Shown here: positions 23,372-32,848 of the stretch, piece after piece
How the letters are laid out: each line of letters starts with the position of its first letter
Position numbering within the stretch: the first letter of the stretch is position 1
DNA from: an uncultured Bacilli bacterium
GTDB lineage: Bacteria > Bacillota_I > Bacilli_A > RFN20 > CAG-449
Direction of reading: 5' to 3'
Assembly (NCBI GenBank): GCA_947591215.1
Contig: CANQCZ010000003.1
Coordinates: 16,334-80,333, forward strand
Length of the DNA: 64,000 nt
Notes under the pieces: generated by a model
What the model was told of the DNA's origin: nothing
Seen by the model: the letters and a program-made list of their open reading frames with translations, nothing else
The model's database searches: none
Made by a program: the position numbers and the translations under genes

Positions 23372-26005
23372 ATGCAAAAAAAGTACGTATACCACTTTAA
23401 AGAAGCTTACGGCTTAGGCAAAGAGCTTTTAGGTGGTAAAGGTGCCGGCTTAGCAGAAATGACCCATATCGGAGTTCCGATTCCACAAGGATTCACGGTC
23501 ACAACTGAAGCTTGTACTCTTTATTACGAAAGTGGCAAAGTTCTCCCAGACTATTTAGTCAAGGAAATTTATGAAGCTGTTCACGCAGTTGAAAAAGAAA
23601 CCGGCAAAAACTTTGGCGGAGATAAAAATCCGTTATTAGTCAGCGTTCGTTCCGGAGCTCGGGTTTCTATGCCTGGTATGATGGACACCATCTTAAACTT
23701 AGGTTTAAATGATAAAACAGTCGAAGCTCTAGCGAAAGAAACCAACAACGAAAGATTTGCTTACGATTGCTATCGTCGTTTTATTTTGATGTTTACCAAC
23801 ATCGCTAAAGGTCATCCAAGAACCGACATGGATAAAATGCTTGATGATCTTAAAGAAGCTCGTGGCTATAAGTTAGATACTGAAGTTACTGCTTCCGAAC
23901 TTAAAGAATTAGTTGCAAAATATAAAGATTACTATAAAAAGACCTTCAATGAAGATTTCCCAAGTGATCCATATGTACAAGTAATTGAAGCAGTTACCGC
24001 TGTTTTCCGTTCATGGGATAACCCAAGAGCCAATGTCTATCGTATGATGAACAATATTCCATATAGTTGGGGTACTGCCGTCAACGTTCAATCGATGGCT
24101 TTCGGAAATAAGGGCGAAACTTCCGGTACCGGCGTGGCCTTCTCACGTGATCCGGCAACCGGAGAAAAAGTAATTTCTGCTGAATATTTACCAAATGCAC
24201 AAGGCGAAGACGTTGTCGCTGGAATTCGTACTCCACTTCACATTGATGAATTGAAGAGAAGAATGCCTGAAGTTTATGAACAATTTGTTGAAACCATTAA
24301 AAAGATGGAGAATCACTACCGCGACATGCAAGATATGGAATTCACCGTCGAAGAAGGTAAACTTTACTTCTTACAAACACGTAATGGTAAAAGAACACCT
24401 GCTGCCGCGTTAAAAATAGCTTGCGACCTTGTCGATGAAAAATTAATTTCAGAAGACGAAGCTGTTTTAAGAATCGATGCTTTATCATTCGATAAGTTGT
24501 TACTCCCAGGCTTTGACAAAGATGAATTGGCTAAAGCTACCCCAGTCGCCGAAGGTTTGGCGGCTGGTCCAGGAGCCGGAACCGGTAAATTAGCCTTTAC
24601 TGCCGAAGAAGCCGAAAAAAGACATGCTAATGGCGAAAAAGTCGTTTTAGTCCGTGCTGAAACCTCCCCAGAAGATATCGTCGGTATGGTTGCCGCTGAA
24701 GGTATTCTCACCATGCGTGGTGGTATGACTTCACACGCTGCCGTCGTTGCTCGTGGTATGGGTAAATGCTGTGTCTGTGGTTGTAAAGAAGCTTTAATCG
24801 ATGAAGAAAAGAGAACTTTAACAATCGGTGGAAAAGTTTATACTGAAAACGACGTTTTCTCCTTAGATGGTTCTACCGGAAAGGTTTATGTCGGTGCTAT
24901 CAAGACCGTTAGTCCGGATTTAACCGCTGGTTATTTTGGAAGATTAATGGCTTGGGTTGATCGTGCTAGAAGATTAAAAGTTCGCACCAATGCGGATACT
25001 CCTCGTGATGCTAAACAAGCTAAAGTTTTCGGTGCTCAAGGTATTGGACTTTGCCGTACTGAACATATGTTCTTCGACAAAGATCGTATTTTCTCAATGA
25101 GAAAAATGATTCTTGCTGACAATGTTGCTGATCGTAAAGCTGCTTTAGCCGAACTCGAACCTATGCAACAAAAAGACTTTGAAGAATTATATGAAATCAT
25201 GGGCGAATTAAATGTCAACGTCCGTTTATTAGATCCACCTCTTCATGAATTCTTACCACAAGAAGAAGACAAGATTGAAGAATTGGCCGTCGCAACCGGA
25301 AAATCCGTTCAACAAGTCAAAGACCGTATCGCTGAGTTACATGAATTTAACCCAATGATGGGTCACCGTGGTTGCCGTCTTGCCGTTTCCTATCCGGAAA
25401 TTTGCGAAATGCAAACCTCTGCGATTATCAAGGCCGCTATTAACGTCATGAAGAAGGGCATTAAAGTTGAACCTGAAATTATGATTCCTCTTGTCCTCGA
25501 TGTCCGCGAATTAAAATTCGTTAAAAATATCATTGTTGAAACCGCCGATCGTTTAATTAAAGAAGCAGGTGTCAACATGAAATATCACGTCGGTACGATG
25601 ATTGAAATTCCAAGAGCCGCACTTCTCTCTGACGAAATCGCCAAAGAAGCTGAATTCTTCTCGTTTGGTACCAACGATTTAACTCAAATGACTTTCGGTT
25701 TCAGCCGTGATGATGCCGCCAAGTTCTTACCGGATTACTATGAGCACAAGATTTTCGAAGAAGATCCATTTAAGACCTTAGATCAAGATGGTGTTGGCAA
25801 ATTAGTCAATATGTCTGTTAAGGCCGGTCGTGCAACACGTAAAGATCTTCACGTCGGTGTTTGTGGGGAAACCGGTGGCGATCCGAAATCGGTCGAATTC
25901 TACCACAAGGCCGGTCTTGATTACGTCTCTTGTTCTCCATTCCGCGTTCCAGTTGCTCGTTTAGCTGCCGCTCAAGCTGCAATTAAAGAAAAACTTGAAA
26001 AATAA
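23372..26005 (+). CDS. ppdK: Pyruvate, phosphate dikinase
   Basis: 877 aa; GGMTSHAAVVARGMGKCCVCGC phosphohistidine motif; GVCGETGGDP. Confidence 0.98.
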   Translation: MQKKYVYHFKEAYGLGKELLGGKGAGLAEMTHIGVPIPQGFTVTTEACTLYYESGKVLPDYLVKEIYEAVHAVEKETGKNFGGDKNPLLVSVRSGARVSMPGMMDTILNLGLNDKTVEALAKETNNERFAYDCYRRFILMFTNIAKGHPRTDMDKMLDDLKEARGYKLDTEVTASELKELVAKYKDYYKKTFNEDFPSDPYVQVIEAVTAVFRSWDNPRANVYRMMNNIPYSWGTAVNVQSMAFGNKGETSGTGVAFSRDPATGEKVISAEYLPNAQGEDVVAGIRTPLHIDELKRRMPEVYEQFVETIKKMENHYRDMQDMEFTVEEGKLYFLQTRNGKRTPAAALKIACDLVDEKLISEDEAVLRIDALSFDKLLLPGFDKDELAKATPVAEGLAAGPGAGTGKLAFTAEEAEKRHANGEKVVLVRAETSPEDIVGMVAAEGILTMRGGMTSHAAVVARGMGKCCVCGCKEALIDEEKRTLTIGGKVYTENDVFSLDGSTGKVYVGAIKTVSPDLTAGYFGRLMAWVDRARRLKVRTNADTPRDAKQAKVFGAQGIGLCRTEHMFFDKDRIFSMRKMILADNVADRKAALAELEPMQQKDFEELYEIMGELNVNVRLLDPPLHEFLPQEEDKIEELAVATGKSVQQVKDRIAELHEFNPMMGHRGCRLAVSYPEICEMQTSAIIKAAINVMKKGIKVEPEIMIPLVLDVRELKFVKNIIVETADRLIKEAGVNMKYHVGTMIEIPRAALLSDEIAKEAEFFSFGTNDLTQMTFGFSRDDAAKFLPDYYEHKIFEEDPFKTLDQDGVGKLVNMSVKAGRATRKDLHVGVCGETGGDPKSVEFYHKAGLDYVSCSPFRVPVARLAAAQAAIKEKLEK

Positions 26006-26028
26006 GGAGCATTAACACTACTTATTAA

Positions 26029-26059
26029 AAAACCCTAAAGCGATAAACTTTAGGGTTTT
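26029..26059. terminator. Terminator downstream of ppdK
   Basis: AAAACCCTAAAG/CTTTAGGGTTTT stem. Confidence 0.85.
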
Positions 26060-26091
26060 CTTATGGTAAAAATTTATTTTATTACATTTGT

Positions 26092-26679
26092 TTAACGATC
26101 TTTCGCGGCTTTTACTATTTTAGTTACTATTCTTAACAAATAAATGAGTAAGAAAGCTAAACCAAAGATTCCACATCCTAAATATCCATCATAGAAAAAA
26201 TCATTTTTTATCATAGTGCCCATTAATTCTGAGCCGCACATGACACCAAGACCTAAAAAAGCCGAAAAGGCAACCCACCTTATAGGGTGAGTTTCCTCAC
26301 GAACTTCTTTAACAACTTCAATTTCCGGGGATCCTAAAAAATGTTGAATGAACCTATATTTATATTCATCATAATAGTGCTTTTCCCAAGATAAATCCGC
26401 AAATAGATACATAAAGTAAAGGGTGGCTCCAAGCCAAATGATACCTGCATTTTTCCACCAATCCGTACCAATAAACGGACTCATATCTAAATCCGGATCT
26501 ATCTCGGCATTTGCAAAACCGAAATAGCAGAAAATAGCAATACCAGCAATCATAAAGATTTGACGAATAATCCCAATAGACGAAGTAAAAAAGTAGATAA
26601 ATTTAAAAATGATTATAAAGATAAAGGCGGCAATTGCCATTCCCCAAGGGGTAAAAAGAAAAGTTTCAAAAGCTTCCAT
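26092..26679 (-). CDS. Hypothetical multi-TM protein
   Basis: 195 aa with several hydrophobic helices; no recognised motif. Confidence 0.65.
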   Translation of the reverse strand: MEAFETFLFTPWGMAIAAFIFIIIFKFIYFFTSSIGIIRQIFMIAGIAIFCYFGFANAEIDPDLDMSPFIGTDWWKNAGIIWLGATLYFMYLFADLSWEKHYYDEYKYRFIQHFLGSPEIEVVKEVREETHPIRWVAFSAFLGLGVMCGSELMGTMIKNDFFYDGYLGCGIFGLAFLLIYLLRIVTKIVKAAKDR

Positions 26680-26731
26680 AAATAAATCCTTCTTTCAAAA
26701 ATGGGTCAAAGATAACAAGCGGTGTACAATA

Positions 26732-27994
26732 TTACACATTGTTACTAGAATTGGTTTCTAGATATTTGAAGTCGTTTATAAGAACGAAAATATTAAAGAG
26801 ATTTATTAACGAAGCAAATAAAACGATATCTTCAAATCCAAGAAATCCAAAATGATAATGTCCGAAAAGAAAATTCGCATAGCAGAAAATGCTTGCTAGC
26901 TGCATCGTGATTGGAAGAAATTTTCTTCTACGTGTAATAACAGTATACAATATCATCATTACATCCGCGAAGAAAAAATATCTTTCATGCATATGAGGCA
27001 TGACATATGGTGACAAAATAGCATAAACCGCTGCGACATGAATAAAGTTTTTAGCGGTAAACGGAACTCCTTTTTTATAATAAAACAAAAAGAGCAAGAC
27101 AATTCCCAAAATCGAAAGACCGAAATAAAGCGCCGCGCCGGCATTGAAAAAATCATAGAGTTTATCGTATTGCAAGAAAGCATACATATTCGCCGATCCG
27201 TAGTTTGCATTCTTGTATTGCCCCATCTGTGTGGCATAAATACCAAGTGCATCATTTATATTAACGCCTACAATAAGTCCTGGAATAATCGTTATAAATA
27301 TTGCAAGTGGAATTAATAGCATTTCTCTGAGTTTTACTTTCTTTACCAAAAATAACCACACTAATGTCGGAAAAAAGAAAACCGTATGAATTTTCGTAGC
27401 AACCGAAAGTCCCAAAATAAACATCGCTAAAAGATTTTTATTTTTGAGAATAAAGTAAATCGCATAAATAATACAACAAGCCCACAAAGCTTCACACTGA
27501 CCCCATAACGCGGAATTTAATATATCTGTCGGCATGAAAAACATGATAAAGAGGCTAAAATAAGCGACGGATTTTTTATGAGTGATTTCTTTAACAATTA
27601 AAAACACACCAAACGCCAAGGCATAATCAAAAAAGAACGAGATAATTTTAACCGCAGCGATGGAACTTAACGGGAAATAAGAGATTAGAGCCAATAAATT
27701 TACATAGGCTAGCGGATAGTCGCATCTTGAGTTTGAAAAATTAGGCCAAGATTTTAAAGCTAAAAAACCACCGTTACCTTTAATATGATCCATCCATGGC
27801 ACAAGATAGTGATCCATATCTCCTGAATGGTAATCAATAAAGCACCATCTAATTAAAAAAGAAGTAATTAATAAAATTATTAAGGCAATTATAAACACAT
27901 GCTTGCGAACAAAAGCAAAGAAGGTATCATAAATTTGATTCGAAACTTCATCGAATTTTTTAAAGAATGTTTTTAATTTGGTTAACATTATCAA
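26732..27994 (-). CDS. GT-C glycosyltransferase, Gpi18/PIG-M-like mannosyltransferase
   Basis: Polytopic; SGDMDHYLVPWMDHIKGNGGF and SPYVMPHMHERYFFFAD resemble the bacterial Gpi18-like family. Confidence 0.75.
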   Translation of the reverse strand: MIMLTKLKTFFKKFDEVSNQIYDTFFAFVRKHVFIIALIILLITSFLIRWCFIDYHSGDMDHYLVPWMDHIKGNGGFLALKSWPNFSNSRCDYPLAYVNLLALISYFPLSSIAAVKIISFFFDYALAFGVFLIVKEITHKKSVAYFSLFIMFFMPTDILNSALWGQCEALWACCIIYAIYFILKNKNLLAMFILGLSVATKIHTVFFFPTLVWLFLVKKVKLREMLLIPLAIFITIIPGLIVGVNINDALGIYATQMGQYKNANYGSANMYAFLQYDKLYDFFNAGAALYFGLSILGIVLLFLFYYKKGVPFTAKNFIHVAAVYAILSPYVMPHMHERYFFFADVMMILYTVITRRRKFLPITMQLASIFCYANFLFGHYHFGFLGFEDIVLFASLINLFNIFVLINDFKYLETNSSNNV

Positions 27995-28054
27995 TTCCTC
28001 GCTTTAGTGCCATTTTATCACAATATATAGCGCAAATAAATGATATCTTGTCAT

Positions 28055-28081
28055 AAAAAAACGACCATTTGGTCGTTTTTT
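28055..28081. terminator. Terminator at end of prs
   Basis: AAAAAACGACC/GGTCGTTTTTT. Confidence 0.8.
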
Positions 28082-29042
28082 ACTTCGCATGATTGTATAA
28101 ATCGTATACGATTGAAACTGCTTGTCCTGTTTCAACGTGTTCGATAACTTTGGCAAGCATCGGAGCCAAGGAAAGCACTTTTACTTTTTCAACGCACATT
28201 TCCTGTTTAAGCGGGATAGAATTGGTAACAACTACTTCATCAAAAACATCCGCTAAAACTCGATCATAAGCATTTTTAGAAAAAACCGGATGGGTACAAG
28301 CAAGTTTAATTGATTTAGCGCCGTGTTTTTTTAATGCTAGCGCTCCGGCATAACAAGAACCACCGGTATCAACCATATCATCAATAATAATACAGTCCTT
28401 ATTTTCAACATTACCGACTATATTCATGACTTCCGCTTCATTTGGTTTAGTTCTTCTTTTATCGATAATCGCCAAAGGAACATTTAAGCGTTCAGCAACT
28501 TTTCTTGCCCGATTGACGCCACCGTGGTCCGGCGAAACAACTACTAGGTTTTGAAAATCTAGCTTTTGTTTCCAAAAATAATCGGCAATGAGCGGAATTG
28601 CAGTCAATTCATCGACTAAACAAGAGAAGAAACCTTGAATTTGCGGGGCATGTAAATCGACCGTGATCACTCGATCCACGCCTGCCACTTTAATTAAATC
28701 TGCGACAAGTCGCGCTGTAATCGGTTGTCTTGGTTTTGACTTCCGGTCTTGTCTTGCATATCCAAAGTAAGGTATTACAAGATTTATTTGTCGGGCCGAA
28801 CCTCGTTTTAACGCATCAGCAAATATTAAGATTTCAAATAAGTGCTCAGTAACCGGCGAACAAGTCGATTGAATCACATAGACGTCTTTATCTCTTACGG
28901 TATCAAGTGGTTCACAGATAATTTCGCCATCTGCAAAATGACTAACTGAACACTCACTTACTTTCATGCCAAGATTTGTAGCTATTTCTTCAGTTAGTTC
29001 TTTATTGGCGGTCAACGAATAAATTACTGCGTTGTCTAACAT
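28080..29042 (-). CDS. prs: Ribose-phosphate pyrophosphokinase
   Basis: FADGEI, YFGYARQDRKSKPRQPITARL, CIIIDDMVDTGGS. Confidence 0.97.
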   Translation of the reverse strand: MLDNAVIYSLTANKELTEEIATNLGMKVSECSVSHFADGEIICEPLDTVRDKDVYVIQSTCSPVTEHLFEILIFADALKRGSARQINLVIPYFGYARQDRKSKPRQPITARLVADLIKVAGVDRVITVDLHAPQIQGFFSCLVDELTAIPLIADYFWKQKLDFQNLVVVSPDHGGVNRARKVAERLNVPLAIIDKRRTKPNEAEVMNIVGNVENKDCIIIDDMVDTGGSCYAGALALKKHGAKSIKLACTHPVFSKNAYDRVLADVFDEVVVTNSIPLKQEMCVEKVKVLSLAPMLAKVIEHVETGQAVSIVYDLYNHAK

Positions 29043-29057
29043 GCGGTTCCTCCTTAT

Positions 29058-29819
29058 TTAAGCCTTGAAAACTTCATCGTCTGATTCTTTCAAATTAGCG
29101 AAAGGTCCGATTGTTTTGTTGCTTCCTACAACAACATTCGAAAGTTTTGAAAGAGTGATTTTATTATAATCTTTGATTATAGAATTTTCTATAACAGAAT
29201 GTGGTCCGATTACATTTTTTTGGCCAATTATGGTCTTTCCATAAAATATTGTTCCCGGTAATATGTGATTTTGACCACAAAAAACCACTAACGGAGAAAT
29301 GTATGTATGTTTAGGATCATCAAAAATGACACCATATCTTATCCATTTATTTATTATTTGATCATTCATTTGTTGCAAATACTTTGCACGATCGACATTG
29401 TCAAACATATCATAAGTTATTATTTTATCTTTAATAATTTTATACATATTATAATTTTGATTATAAATTGTACAAACCTCTTGTTTCTTTGAGTTTATTA
29501 ATTGAATTTTACCTTTTTTGAGTTTAGTCAATTTTTGAAAAACTTTATCATCATCTAATAAATATCGTCCATTATAAACAATAATTTGCTTGTATTTATT
29601 GACAAAATTTAGCTTGTTATTGTTTGAAACCAATTTTATAGACTCTTTTAAAGCTGTTTGCTTTAAAAGCTCATCGTCAGTTTCAATCATTAAATCATAA
29701 GCGCCATTAATTTTAAAATACTCATAAAGCGGCACCCCATAAGGATAATAAAAAATCTTACTCTCCGCCTTATCAAGTTTTGGATATAGTAAGATAATTA
29801 ATCGATCATATACTTTCAT
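29058..29819 (-). CDS. Truncated/divergent GlmU-derived protein
   Basis: 253 aa immediately upstream of prs; HTYISPLVVFCGQNHILPGTIFYGKTIIGQKNVIGPHSVIENSIIK...VGSNKTIGPFANLK matches the GlmU linker/beta-helix start; no LAAGxGTRM motif. Confidence 0.75.
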   Translation of the reverse strand: MKVYDRLIILLYPKLDKAESKIFYYPYGVPLYEYFKINGAYDLMIETDDELLKQTALKESIKLVSNNNKLNFVNKYKQIIVYNGRYLLDDDKVFQKLTKLKKGKIQLINSKKQEVCTIYNQNYNMYKIIKDKIITYDMFDNVDRAKYLQQMNDQIINKWIRYGVIFDDPKHTYISPLVVFCGQNHILPGTIFYGKTIIGQKNVIGPHSVIENSIIKDYNKITLSKLSNVVVGSNKTIGPFANLKESDDEVFKA

Positions 29820-29837
29820 ATTACATAATATGAATTT

Positions 29838-30701
29838 TCAAACTAATGTTTCGGTAATTTTTGTAAAATATGCTAGTGAACCGATTTCGTTTTCAGCTTT
29901 TTGCAGAGCTCTTAAATCTTTAGAAAGACAAACCACACAAGTACCAGAACCTGTCATTAAAACTTTGGTAAACCCTAATTGCACCAATTTCTCTTTAATC
30001 ATTTGAACTGAAGGCATTCGTATAAATGCTGGTTCTTCAAGTGCATTAATCATGTTATCGGCTATTTTTTGATCGTCACCTTTTTGCAAAGCGACCTTTA
30101 ATTCCTCCATATCGACTTTTTTATCAATCTGCATAGTATCATAATCATTAAAAATTTGTCTAGTCGATAATCCTTCTTTGGGTTTAGCTAACAAAACATA
30201 ATATCGATCATGACATTTAATTTCCTCTAATTTTTCACCAATACCGGTAACATAAGCCGGACGATTGAATAAACAGAAAGGAACGTCAGCACCTATTTGA
30301 TAAGCAATGTCAATCAAATTTTCTCGAGACAAATTCAACTTCAATATGCGATTAAGCGCATTTATCACCGCAGCCGCATCGGCAGAACCGCCACCCAAAC
30401 CGGCTGAAAGAGGAATAATTTTATGTATGTGTATTCTAAATTCTTGTTTAAAATTAAACTTTTGTTTCATGAGGGCGAAAGCCTTATGAACAAGATTAGT
30501 TTCATCAGTAGGAACCGAGATATCATCGCAAGTGATAAATGTTACACCATAATTTGAAGGAATAATTTCAACTTCCACGCGATCGTGTAACTCTAAAGGT
30601 AACATAATAGATTCCAGCAAATGATATCCATCACTTCTTTTACCAACTACACCAAGCGCCAAATTTATTTTAGCGTGGGCCTTAACCATAAGCATTAGCA
30701 T
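29838..30701 (-). CDS. ispE: 4-diphosphocytidyl-2-C-methyl-D-erythritol kinase
   Basis: HAKINLALGVVGKRSDGYHLLES, PLSAGLGGGSADAAAV. Confidence 0.96.
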   Translation of the reverse strand: MLMLMVKAHAKINLALGVVGKRSDGYHLLESIMLPLELHDRVEVEIIPSNYGVTFITCDDISVPTDETNLVHKAFALMKQKFNFKQEFRIHIHKIIPLSAGLGGGSADAAAVINALNRILKLNLSRENLIDIAYQIGADVPFCLFNRPAYVTGIGEKLEEIKCHDRYYVLLAKPKEGLSTRQIFNDYDTMQIDKKVDMEELKVALQKGDDQKIADNMINALEEPAFIRMPSVQMIKEKLVQLGFTKVLMTGSGTCVVCLSKDLRALQKAENEIGSLAYFTKITETLV

Positions 30702-31464
30702 TTCCTCCTAAAAAGGTTCTGCGTGCGCGTCCTCGCGTTTCCAATCCTCCCATTTCTTTGGAAATGGTACTTTGAAGAATATCGTTAATATCCGCGTATT
30801 CAGTAACTCTAATAGAAGCTATTTGACTTGCAACAATCACCGGATCCAAAAGATGAATATTTTTTCTCGCGGGCGAAGAAGCAAAGTTAGCGCCGACATC
30901 GATCAGCGCTTCATAATAGCTTTGACAGGCTCCAGCAACGATCACTAGCGAATCTTTATCAGAAACAACCTTTCGCGCTTCTAACACTGCATTGACAAAA
31001 TTACTCGAATTGCGATAAGAAGTCAAGTTATACAATTCATTTTTATTATTTGTTTTTAATGAATCGTGTCCTGTAAGAACTAAAACGTCAGGATGATGTT
31101 TATTTATTAGCGAGGCGACAACCGCTGACATCTGGCTTTCTTCAACATGATAACCAATCGCTTTTAAGTCATAAGTTTGATAAGCTTTCATCGCTTTTTT
31201 TAAATAATACTCATCACCATCTAGATGAAGGATTTTTCCTTCCACCAAATTTTGGGCACGATTTCTTTCAAGTGCCGGCAAGGTAACTTTGATTTTGTTT
31301 TCTAACTTATATGGTCGTAAATCTTTCTCATCGGCATCACAAATCAAACGAACCACTTCGCCTTTTAAAAGACATTTACCATCTTTGATTTCAACAATTC
31401 TAAAAATGACGTCGTGCTGATGAGAATATCGCGTCACCAAATCTCCTATTTGCATTTTAATCAC
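30682..31464 (-). CDS. yabG: YabG-like sporulation peptidase
   Basis: IGDLVTRYSHQHDVIFRI, HHPDVLVLTGHDSL, AGACQSYYEALIDVGANFASSPARKNIHLLDPV, GGLETRGRAR. Confidence 0.93.
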   Translation of the reverse strand: MIKMQIGDLVTRYSHQHDVIFRIVEIKDGKCLLKGEVVRLICDADEKDLRPYKLENKIKVTLPALERNRAQNLVEGKILHLDGDEYYLKKAMKAYQTYDLKAIGYHVEESQMSAVVASLINKHHPDVLVLTGHDSLKTNNKNELYNLTSYRNSSNFVNAVLEARKVVSDKDSLVIVAGACQSYYEALIDVGANFASSPARKNIHLLDPVIVASQIASIRVTEYADINDILQSTISKEMGGLETRGRARRTFLGGNANAYG

Positions 31465-31490
31465 CTTTGTATATATATGAAAAAAATGAT

Positions 31491-32303
31491 TTATTTTACC
31501 TCAATTAATTTTAAATAATCTTTTAACGTCAATTCTTCGGCTCGAATCGAATTATTAAGTTGCGCTCTTTTCAACCACGCTTCAGTGTATTCTTTTCCAA
31601 AATAAGCTTTTAAATTATTAAAAAGGGTCTTCCTTCGCATTGTAAAAGACTTTTTCAATATATCTTTCAATTCTTCAGCAATTTTTGGATCATATTCTTG
31701 ATTAAACTTAAGTAATAAAATCACACTATCGACATGCGGAGCAGGAATATAAGCTTCACGATAGACATTGCTGATAAATTCTAGTTTTCCGATATATTCA
31801 ATTAGGATGTTCAAAGGACCATAATCTTTGCCATCTTTAGCTTTCAAACGTTCGTAAACTTCTTTTTGAATCATAAACTCAAATAAAATCGGTCTAAAAG
31901 GTGCACACGCTATCTTTTCAATAATAGGACTTGTGACATTATAGGGAACATTAGAAACGAATTTTACTTTCTTATTTTTGAAATTTATCAAATCTTCTTT
32001 TAAGAAATCCTGATTTTTAATCACTATTGCAACATCTTTAAAAACTTCATTTAAATGATTTACCATATCGCTATCGATTTCGTAAAGGAACACTTTGTCG
32101 GTCTTAGTGATTAGCAATTCACTTAAAGCGCCAAGGCCCGGTCCAATTTCAACAATTGTATCATTTTCATCGATCTCTAATTTGTCGATGATTTTTTGAG
32201 CAATATTTGAATCAATCAAAAAATTTTGTGAAAACATCTTTTTAGGTCTCAGCGATTTTTGCTTTAAAGCTTTCATAACGTATTCTCTAGAACATATCAT
32301 CAC
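31491..32303 (-). CDS. rsmA: 16S rRNA dimethyladenosine transferase
   Basis: KKMFSQNFLIDSNIAQKI, EIGPGLGALSELL, SNVPYNVTSPII. Confidence 0.96.
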   Translation of the reverse strand: MMICSREYVMKALKQKSLRPKKMFSQNFLIDSNIAQKIIDKLEIDENDTIVEIGPGLGALSELLITKTDKVFLYEIDSDMVNHLNEVFKDVAIVIKNQDFLKEDLINFKNKKVKFVSNVPYNVTSPIIEKIACAPFRPILFEFMIQKEVYERLKAKDGKDYGPLNILIEYIGKLEFISNVYREAYIPAPHVDSVILLLKFNQEYDPKIAEELKDILKKSFTMRRKTLFNNLKAYFGKEYTEAWLKRAQLNNSIRAEELTLKDYLKLIEVK

Positions 32304-32848
32304 TAATGCTCCTTAATAAATTCAATAATTTCTTCTTTTGTGATTGAACTGGTGTTTAATCTTTTTAAAAGCGTTTTGGCATTTCCGTAGCCTAATTTAA
32401 AGTTATCCATCAATGCATCTCTTAATTTTTTGGAATTTACCGAACCTATTAATTTGTTTTGATACAAAAACTCTAAATCAAAAACTTGACGGTCGGCTTC
32501 ATGAAAACTTACCGCATTTTTGATTGCAGTAAGCAATTCTTCTGTTTCACATTCTGCGACACCGAGTTTTTTTCCTTTAATGGATTTTTCTTTTCTTACG
32601 AAAGCGTGCTTGGCATTAGGCAGTTCTTTTGCTAATTGATTGCGAATGCGAAGTCCTGGATAATCCGGATCTGTTAAAATTAATATATCGCAACTTTGAG
32701 GAAGATTCTTTAAATATTCAATGGTTGCTGATGGTACTTCAGATCCATTTGTAATCACAAATTCGCAATCAAAATATGACGACAATCGTGCAACATCGCT
32801 TTTTCCTTCTACAACGATTACCTGATGAGGAAGTTTTTCTTTATTCAA
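32303..32848 (-). CDS. rnmV: Ribonuclease M5 (TTG start proposed)
   Basis: TOPRIM VVEGKSDVARL / LTDPDYPGLRIR; TTG at 32846-32848 with GGAGG upstream fits better than the longer ORF. Confidence 0.88.
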   Translation of the reverse strand: MNKEKLPHQVIVVEGKSDVARLSSYFDCEFVITNGSEVPSATIEYLKNLPQSCDILILTDPDYPGLRIRNQLAKELPNAKHAFVRKEKSIKGKKLGVAECETEELLTAIKNAVSFHEADRQVFDLEFLYQNKLIGSVNSKKLRDALMDNFKLGYGNAKTLLKRLNTSSITKEEIIEFIKEH

